The notes beneath the pieces are model-generated. The model was not told the origin of the DNA. It searched no databases and saw only the letters and a program-made list of their open reading frames with translations. From Bacteroidota bacterium (GTDB taxonomy: Bacteria > Bacteroidota > Ignavibacteria > Ignavibacteriales > Ignavibacteriaceae), in assembly GCA_023453665.1 (NCBI GenBank), contig JAEXTA010000031.1, positions 1 through 11,354 on the forward strand: DNA of 11,354 nt, in the 5' to 3' direction. Positions 7,063 through 11,354 of the stretch are shown here, one piece after another. A program made the translations under genes and the position numbers. The first letter of the stretch is position 1, and each line of letters starts with the position of its first letter.

Positions 7063-7704
7063 ATGAAATTATTTTTATGTATTCTGTTTTCGTTCATAGT
7101 TGTCAGTAACACATTCGCTGATGACAAATATGAAAAAGCGATGAAAAAAAATCTGTCAAAGATGGATACAACAAATTCAGCGGAAGGATTTGTAGAGATC
7201 GCAAACGGGTTTGAACGTATCGCACTTGCGGAAAAAGACAAATGGCTTCCGTACTATTATGTTTCATTCTGCTATACACTTGCAAGTTATTCTGAAAAAG
7301 TGAATGCAGCTAAAGATATCTTTCTTGATAAAGCATTTTCATTCGCAAAAATATCAGATTCACTTCAGGCGGATAACTCAGAAGTTTATACTTTGTTCGG
7401 TATGATTGCCCAGGCAAGAATGCAGGTTGATCCGATGAACAGGTGGATGAAGTACGGCGCTGAAGCTGATAAAAATTTTACGAAAGCAGTTAAGCTTGAT
7501 ACGCTTAATCCCCGTCCCGAATATTTAATAGGTACAGGATTATTTTACACACCAGAACAATTCGGCGGTGGACCTGTTACTGCAAAACCGGTTCTGGAAA
7601 AATCATTGGATAAGTTTAATAAGTTTGTGCCTGCTAGTGATATCGCTCCAAACTGGGGAAGAAAAAATCTTGAGGGTATGCTTGAGCAGATTAACAAAGG
7701 TTAA
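7063..7704 (+). CDS. Periplasmic TPR-like protein paired with the TonB-dependent receptor
   Basis: This 213-residue protein is predicted to be exported, with signal peptide MKLFLCILFSFIVVSNTFA and cleavage before Asp20. The mature part is mostly amphipathic helices in TPR-like pairs: about 37-57, 60-78 (WLPYYYVSFCYTLASY), 80-100, 105-122 (SEVYTLFGMIAQARM), 127-147 and 174-188. A conserved-looking segment YTPEQFGGGPVTAKPVLEKS (162-181) is reminiscent of other Bacteroidota TPR proteins with an FGGG turn, and PNWGRKNLEGML (196-207) closes the domain. No catalytic motif is seen. The 15-nt gap to the receptor stop and the strong ribosome binding site indicate one operon, so a role as a periplasmic partner of that receptor, or in handling its ligand, is likely but inferred. 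The recognisable repeats are degenerate, so the TPR label is structural and approximate. Confidence 0.68.
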   Translation: MKLFLCILFSFIVVSNTFADDKYEKAMKKNLSKMDTTNSAEGFVEIANGFERIALAEKDKWLPYYYVSFCYTLASYSEKVNAAKDIFLDKAFSFAKISDSLQADNSEVYTLFGMIAQARMQVDPMNRWMKYGAEADKNFTKAVKLDTLNPRPEYLIGTGLFYTPEQFGGGPVTAKPVLEKSLDKFNKFVPASDIAPNWGRKNLEGMLEQINKG

Positions 7705-7725
7705 TCATAGTTTGTCTTTTGAAGT

Positions 7726-7758
7726 CAGTCACGGTTTGGACCGTGACTGTCATTTTTT
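7726..7758 (+). terminator. Hairpin repeat, copy 2, with T tract: likely terminator of the receptor operon
   Basis: CAGTCACGGT (7726-7735) and ACCGTGACTG (7740-7749) form a perfect 10-bp stem with loop TTGG. Six T residues follow at 7753-7758, and the stem begins 22 nt after the TPR-like gene stop. This has the form of a Rho-independent terminator. Its 20-nt core (7728-7747) also belongs to the GTCAC/GTGAC repeat family found at 4720 and 9085. Confidence 0.7.
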
Positions 7759-7760
7759 AT

Positions 7761-7800
7761 TGAGCTTGTCAAGAGATTTCGTCAACCTTCGACAGGCTCA
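7761..7800. repeat. Imperfect inverted repeat with CTTCGACAGGCTCA arm
   Basis: TGAGCTTGTC (7761-7770) pairs with GACAGGCTCA (7791-7800) through 10 bp including one G-T wobble, around a 20-nt loop. The right arm continues into GGCTGACAGG. It begins 2 nt after the T tract of the terminator. From memory, TGAGC(C/T)TGTCGAAGG-type palindromes are common intergenic repeats in FCB-group genomes; only the base pairing is visible here. Confidence 0.5.
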
Positions 7801-7857
7801 GGCTGACAGGGGGATGATTTAAAATTTCAATTCTCATTACTTTCAAACTCATCTCAA

Positions 7858-7929
7858 CTTTAATTATAATTTTTTATAATTAAAGAAAACGGATTATCTT
7901 TAATTAAGATTTTTTATAATTAAAGAAAA
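7858..7929 (+). promoter_or_regulatory. Tandem AT-rich inverted repeats: probable operator/promoter of the Fic gene
   Basis: CTTTAATTATAA (7858-7869) and TTATAATTAAAG (7874-7885) form a perfect 12-bp inverted repeat with a TTTT spacer. A second, shorter inverted repeat has CTTTAATTA (7898-7906) and TAATTAAAG (7917-7925). The right halves are part of a 21-bp direct repeat (7869-7889 and 7909-7929), both containing ATTTTTTATAATTAAAG, offset by exactly 40 bp, close to four helical turns. A weak -7-like box TATCTTTA (7895-7902) sits between the repeats. The second repeat ends 13 nt before the Fic ATG. This is the layout expected of an operator bound by a dimeric regulator; autoregulation by the C-terminal winged helix of the Fic protein is my inference. 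Confidence 0.6.
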
Positions 7930-7942
7930 AATGTGAAAACAG

Positions 7943-9076
7943 ATGAAAATCGAAGAATTCAAATCCGGCAAGTTTTTATCGCAGAAGCATTATAAAAGTT
8001 TCTCTCCTGCAAAAATAAATCACTTATGGACGTGGGATGATGCAAAGATAAATACTCTTCTGGCGGAAGCGAACCGCAAACTGGGTTCACTTGATGCGTT
8101 CTCAAAGCATGTTCCTGATGTGGATATATTTATTGAAATGCACATTGCAAAGGAAGCGACAAAGTCCAGCAGGATAGAAGGAACACAAACAGAAATTGAA
8201 GAAGCAATAAAAAGCAGTACGGATATTTCACCTGAAAGAAAAGATGACTGGCAGGAAGTACACAACTATATTACGGCGAGTAACAAATCAATAGCAAAGT
8301 TAAAGAAACTTCCGGTATCAACACGGCTTTTAAAAGATGCGCATAAAATCCTGATGAAAGGTGTGAGAGGTGAACATAAAAACCCGGGAGAGTTCAGGGA
8401 GAGTCAGAACTGGATTGGCGGCGCTACTATAAACGACGCAGTATTTGTTCCTCCGGTTCACACAGAAATAAATGAACTGATGAGCGACCTTGAAAAATTT
8501 CTGCACAATGAAAGTATAGATGTTCCTGTATTGATACGCGCGGGAATAACTCATTACCAGTTTGAAACTATTCACCCGTTCCTTGATGGTAACGGCAGAA
8601 TAGGAAGATTGCTTATCACATTGTACTTAGTCAGTTCAGGATTGTTGAGTAAACCTTCATTGTACCTATCAGACTACTTTGAAAAACATAGAATGTTGTA
8701 CTATGATAATCTTAACAAAGCAAGGCAGGCAAATGATCTTGCGCAGTGGTTAAAGTTTTTTCTTGCAGGAATAATTGAGACGAGTGAAAAGGGGATAAGC
8801 ACTTTCCAAAAAATATTAATGCTTAAAGAAACAATCGAAGACAAAAAACTTGTTAAGCTTGGAAAGAAAATTGAAACAGGTAAAAGCCTGATGAGGTATC
8901 TTTATAAAAAACCTATTGTCAACGCGAGTATAGTTCAAGAAGAACTGGCAATATCACTACCAACTGCAAATTCTCTGATTGCTGATTTTATTAAGCTTGG
9001 AATTTTAACTGAACGAACCGGTTGGAAAAGGAACAGGGAGTTTGAGTTTAGTGAATATTTAAATTTATTTAAGTGA
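7943..9076 (+). CDS. Class II Fic-family protein AMP transferase with C-terminal winged helix
   Basis: This 377-residue protein is predicted to transfer AMP from ATP to a protein side chain (AMPylation). The N-terminal Fic-associated domain carries the inhibitory-helix motif SSRIEG (75-80), fitting (S/T)xxxE(G/N) with Glu79 as the inhibitory glutamate; its place before the Fic core makes it class II. The flap region is NWIGGATINDAVFVPPV (156-172). The active-site motif is HPFLDGNGRIGR (211-222), with catalytic His211, metal-binding Asp215, Asn217 and phosphate-binding Arg219/Arg222 all intact. The C-terminus at about 305-375 looks like a winged helix: IVNASIVQEELAISLPTANS (325-344), then a wing with TGWKRNREFEF. 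The length is usual for Fic proteins with DNA-binding tails. No antitoxin gene is adjacent, which suits the built-in inhibitory helix. The start follows tandem repeats that may be its own operator. The target protein is unknown. Confidence 0.88.
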   Translation: MKIEEFKSGKFLSQKHYKSFSPAKINHLWTWDDAKINTLLAEANRKLGSLDAFSKHVPDVDIFIEMHIAKEATKSSRIEGTQTEIEEAIKSSTDISPERKDDWQEVHNYITASNKSIAKLKKLPVSTRLLKDAHKILMKGVRGEHKNPGEFRESQNWIGGATINDAVFVPPVHTEINELMSDLEKFLHNESIDVPVLIRAGITHYQFETIHPFLDGNGRIGRLLITLYLVSSGLLSKPSLYLSDYFEKHRMLYYDNLNKARQANDLAQWLKFFLAGIIETSEKGISTFQKILMLKETIEDKKLVKLGKKIETGKSLMRYLYKKPIVNASIVQEELAISLPTANSLIADFIKLGILTERTGWKRNREFEFSEYLNLFK

Positions 9077-9084
9077 TTAGAATT

Positions 9085-9108
9085 CAGTCACTGAGTGGTC
9101 GGTGACAG
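9085..9108. repeat. Hairpin repeat, copy 3 (GTCAC-N3-loop-N3-GTGAC family)
   Basis: GTCACTGA (9087-9094) pairs with TCGGTGAC (9099-9106) around loop GTGG, with one T-G wobble. An A-A mismatch and a C-G pair extend the stem outward to 9085/9108. It begins 9 nt after the Fic stop. No T tract follows. The 20-nt core has the same size and end bases as the copies at 4723-4742 and 7728-7747. Confidence 0.65.
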
Positions 9109-9160
9109 TCCCGAAATATTTTCAGTAATTGAATGGGAATCTGTCTGAAACTATGAATTT

Positions 9161-9258
9161 GTCATGCTGAACCTGCCTTGCCGTCAGGCAGGTTTATTTC
9201 AGCATCTATTTTTCGCGCGGAATCATTATCTAAGATTCCGAAACAAGTTCGGAATGAC
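9161..9258. repeat. Composite palindromic intergenic repeat, 98 bp
   Basis: The unit is bounded by GTCAT (9161-9165) and ATGAC (9254-9258). Its left half is a nested hairpin: ATGCTGAA (9164-9171) with TTCAGCAT (9198-9205), and inside it AACCTGCC (9170-9177) with GGCAGGTT (9187-9194). Its right half is ATTCCGAA (9235-9242) with TTCGGAAT (9248-9255) around ACAAG. All four arm pairs are perfect. The arrangement looks like a mobile or REP-type element; similar strings occur widely between genes in Bacteroidota-type genomes, by memory only. Confidence 0.65.
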
Positions 9259-9281
9259 ATTATTCGGTAAGACTTATGGGC

Positions 9282-9299
9282 AATGACAGCCTCGTCATT
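9282..9299. repeat. Short inverted repeat AATGAC/GTCATT
   Basis: AATGAC (9282-9287) pairs perfectly with GTCATT (9294-9299) over a 6-nt loop. It lies between the 98-bp composite repeat and the 30-bp palindrome and reuses the GTCAT end motif of the former, so it may be a decayed fragment of the same element. Confidence 0.35.
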
Positions 9300-9303
9300 A
9301 CAC

Positions 9304-9333
9304 ATTCTCAACGGGATTAATCCCGTTGAGAAT
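9304..9333. repeat. Perfect 30-bp palindrome; possible bidirectional terminator
   Basis: ATTCTCAACGGGATT (9304-9318) is followed directly by its exact reverse complement AATCCCGTTGAGAAT (9319-9333). As RNA it would form a hairpin of about 13 bp with a TTAA loop on either strand. It lies 17 nt beyond the aminopeptidase stop and about 230 nt beyond the Fic stop, between convergent genes, which suits a shared terminator. Neither side has a long T tract, so it may instead be a dispersed repeat. Confidence 0.65.
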
Positions 9334-9349
9334 AAAAAAGAATGAAACA

Positions 9350-11354
9350 TTACTTTGTCAACAGCATCTTCTTTGTTGAAGTGAAATTACCTGCATTCAA
9401 ACTATAAAAATAAACTCCGCTTGTCAGTGAATATTTTGACAGATCAAGTTCTATTTCATATACGCCTGCTTCAAGATCTTTTTCAACAAGTGTTACAATT
9501 TCTTTCCCGAGTATGTCGTAAATCTTAAGAGTTACAAAACTGTTTTGCGGAATTGAATAACTGAACCTTGTTGAAGGATTAAACGGATTAGGATAATTCT
9601 GTGTAAGATCAAACTTATCAGGTTTAACTCCGCCATTTACATAAACTTCATTTGAGTATTCATAACTGCCGTCAAAATCAACCTGCTTTAAACGATAGAT
9701 GTATGAATTGTATCCGGAAACATAATCAGTATAATTGTAGCTATTACTACCGGTAGTCGTACCTTTTCCATCTAAAAAAGAAATTGATTCCCAACTGCTT
9801 GTTTCATTTGTTCTTCTTTCAATATAAAATCCTCTGTTGTTTATTTCACTCGCCGTAGTCCAGTTTAGAACAATGAAGTTACCATAAGACTGGGCTGTAA
9901 ATGAACTCAACTCAACAGGAAGGGGAGGAATTGATGAAAGTGTAGCAGTCTTGATTACGATGTTGTTGTTTGGATCAAATGAAACCGATGATGGCTGCCT
10001 GTTAAAGTTCCAGAAGAATACCTGGTTGTTAGCGTTATTCATTACTCTGATTATTGTATCTGCGCCTGTTGTAAACGTAATTTTAATTTCAATCGGCATT
10101 TTGAAAAAAACTGTGTTTGTCTGAGTTTGTTTTGCGACAAACCCAACCTGCCATACACCAGCGCCCTGATTACTTATCCAATAATTGTTTGCATACGTAG
10201 GATGATTCGGATTATAAATCCACTGATCCATAAACCATGTCAGATCTTCACCATAAACTGTACTCATATGTTCGTAGAATTCAGGAATGACAGCACTTTT
10301 GTATTTCAAATCAGGATCGTTCGCATAAGCTAAAAGTCCCTGGAAATATTTTGTATCACCCATTACATATCTGAGTAAGTGATGAATAGTAGCGCCCTTC
10401 ATATAAGTTATTGCATAGTTGAATAAAGTATTTGTTGAAGGAGTATTTATCGCCCAGTCAGGATTTGAAATTGCCCAGCCGGGATTACTGTTCAAATAAG
10501 TTGAAGCGTCACTAAGTATTTCACTTTTATATGAAGAATAACCTGATGTATGTTCAAGCCAGAGTGCTTCTGTGTAAGTTGCAAAACCTTCATTCAACCA
10601 AATGTCCGCCCACGTTGCACAGGTTATCATATCACCAAACCATTGATGCGCAAACTCGTGAGCAATCAAACTTGATTCCCAGCAATTGGGACATAAACTT
10701 GTCAATGTTTGATTTTCCATACCGCCCCAGGTAAACAAATTATTCAAAGTAGCAAAACCATTTTTCTCAAACGGATGTTCACCGAATATTGTAGAATAAA
10801 AAGTTGTCATTGGAATTATCATCGACTTCATACTATTAAGGCTTGTCGTACTCTCGCCCTGGTTCCAGTAAAACCTGATCGGAATACTATCAGCAGGATT
10901 TGAAATTTTATGCCAGTAAACAATATCAAGATTGTAATTTACTTTTCCGCTCATCACTATAAGATAGGTCGGAACAGGATCTGCGCTTATCCAGTTGTAA
11001 TAAATAGTATCGGCTGTTTTGATTGAATCGGCAAGTCTTCCGTTTGAACCGAGTTTAACAGTTGCAGGAACTTTAGCTGTGAGATCAAGTGTTGCTTTGT
11101 CAGAAGGTTTATCCCAGCAGGGAAACCATTTGCGCGCGCCTTCAGGTTCACAGTCAGTGAATACCATTCCGTTGCTTACATTAAATGCGTTGTCAGTTAC
11201 ATTATTATGACGGTAGTAAACTTTTACATCGGCAGTTTCACCAACAGTATAAGTGCGGTCAAGAGTAATTGTTAGAATGTTTGATGTATGGGTGAAAGAA
11301 ACGCCTGCAAGCCTGACCGAATCAATAACAAGCGAAGTATTTGTAGCATTAAGT
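9350..11354 (-). CDS. Secreted M1-family zinc aminopeptidase with C-terminal sorting domain (5' end cut by window)
   Basis: The frame stays open from the ATG at 11167 to the window edge. The upstream 62 codons (VRLAGVSFTHTSNILTITLD, then KVYYRHNNV) belong to the N-terminal M1 beta domain, so 11167 is not the start and the true N-terminus and signal peptide are missing; 667 residues are visible. Counting from the edge, TDCEPEGARKWFPCWDKPSDKA is about 66-87, the exopeptidase motif GGMEN is 210-214, the zinc site HEFAH is 232-236 and the third ligand Glu255 (NEGFA) lies 18 residues after the second His. YMKGA at about 317 supplies the likely catalytic Tyr. The enzyme should therefore be active and remove N-terminal residues from peptides. 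Next come a beta-rich linker (about 478-575, PVELSSFTAQ and GFYIERR) and a type IX secretion-like sorting domain (584-667, NYPNPFNPST to KKMLLTK). It is convergent with the Fic gene. The fusion indicates a surface or extracellular peptidase used in nutrition. Confidence 0.9.
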   Translation of the reverse strand, partial: LNATNTSLVIDSVRLAGVSFTHTSNILTITLDRTYTVGETADVKVYYRHNNVTDNAFNVSNGMVFTDCEPEGARKWFPCWDKPSDKATLDLTAKVPATVKLGSNGRLADSIKTADTIYYNWISADPVPTYLIVMSGKVNYNLDIVYWHKISNPADSIPIRFYWNQGESTTSLNSMKSMIIPMTTFYSTIFGEHPFEKNGFATLNNLFTWGGMENQTLTSLCPNCWESSLIAHEFAHQWFGDMITCATWADIWLNEGFATYTEALWLEHTSGYSSYKSEILSDASTYLNSNPGWAISNPDWAINTPSTNTLFNYAITYMKGATIHHLLRYVMGDTKYFQGLLAYANDPDLKYKSAVIPEFYEHMSTVYGEDLTWFMDQWIYNPNHPTYANNYWISNQGAGVWQVGFVAKQTQTNTVFFKMPIEIKITFTTGADTIIRVMNNANNQVFFWNFNRQPSSVSFDPNNNIVIKTATLSSIPPLPVELSSFTAQSYGNFIVLNWTTASEINNRGFYIERRTNETSSWESISFLDGKGTTTGSNSYNYTDYVSGYNSYIYRLKQVDFDGSYEYSNEVYVNGGVKPDKFDLTQNYPNPFNPSTRFSYSIPQNSFVTLKIYDILGKEIVTLVEKDLEAGVYEIELDLSKYSLTSGVYFYSLNAGNFTSTKKMLLTK

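Noticed and set aside
4912..7704. Receptor operon as a SusC/SusD polysaccharide utilisation locus
   Set aside because: The receptor is too short for SusC, the next gene is a TPR-like exported protein and not a SusD lipoprotein, and no carbohydrate enzyme or sensor is in the operon.
7568..7822. 84-codon plus-strand open frame overlapping the end of the TPR-like gene
   Set aside because: It is out of frame with a well-supported gene and runs through the terminator hairpin and the following inverted repeat.
7943..9076. Fic gene as half of a two-gene toxin-antitoxin pair
   Set aside because: No small antitoxin frame lies on either side; the inhibitory motif SSRIEG is inside the protein, so a separate antitoxin is not needed.
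9162..9350. 62-codon minus-strand open frame between Fic and the aminopeptidase
   Set aside because: It is built almost entirely of palindromic repeats and has no coding character or ribosome binding site.
11165..11167. ATG at 11167 as the start of the aminopeptidase
   Set aside because: The frame continues open upstream to the window edge and encodes a plausible M1 N-terminal beta domain; starting here would remove the signal peptide and most of that domain.
11019..11210. Plus-strand open frame opposite the aminopeptidase N-terminal region
   Set aside because: The minus strand here encodes conserved M1 sequence (CEPEGARKWFPCWD), so this frame is a shadow.

Overview
The window looks like chromosome from a member of the Bacteroidota/Ignavibacteriota (FCB) group, most likely an Ignavibacteria-type organism. 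Three things point there. First, two proteins carry C-terminal sorting-like domains with the YPNP signature, and the aminopeptidase form (NYPNPFNPST...GVYFYSL) is the version common in Ignavibacteria. Second, there is a TonB-dependent receptor with an N-terminal carboxypeptidase-regulatory-like domain. Third, upstream regions contain TTTG/ATTG-N20-TAnnTTTG promoter-like elements of the Bacteroidota type. The DNA is AT-rich. I see no rRNA, tRNA, CRISPR array, transposase or phage gene.

Layout. 1-138 holds no callable gene. 139-1032 (+) is a lipoprotein glycoside hydrolase resembling GH128. It converges, with 9 nt between the stops, on a long minus-strand gene (1042-3327) for a transmembrane sensor phosphatase: signal peptide, about seven to nine TPRs, one membrane helix, coiled coil and a complete SpoIIE/PP2C domain. 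The roughly 330-nt region 3328-3661 is divergent and has a promoter candidate on each strand. To its right is a two-gene operon, 3662-4168 (small outer-membrane beta-barrel) and 4177-4650 (small lipoprotein ending in a sorting/FlgD-like beta domain). A second operon follows, 4912-7047 (TonB-dependent receptor) and 7063-7704 (periplasmic TPR-like protein with a strong Shine-Dalgarno). 7943-9076 (+) is a class II Fic-family AMP transferase with a C-terminal winged helix. 9350 to the right edge (-) is a secreted M1 metallo-aminopeptidase; it reads open into the edge, so its N-terminus is missing.

Taken together this is mainly cell-envelope and secretion equipment: surface hydrolases, an outer-membrane importer with a periplasmic partner, a small barrel plus lipoprotein pair, and a membrane phosphatase that could relay an envelope signal to an unseen partner-switching system. 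The Fic gene is a self-contained signalling or toxin-like module.

The most unusual material is between genes. Three hairpins share an exactly 20-nt GTCAC-N3-loop4-N3-GTGAC core whose inner arms differ but still pair, and each lies downstream of a plus-strand gene. Tandem AT-rich inverted repeats sit directly before the Fic start and look like an operator. A cluster of nested palindromes, including a perfect 30-bp one, fills the Fic/aminopeptidase gap. I did not find a clearly new multi-gene system; the repeat family and the Fic operator are the best leads.
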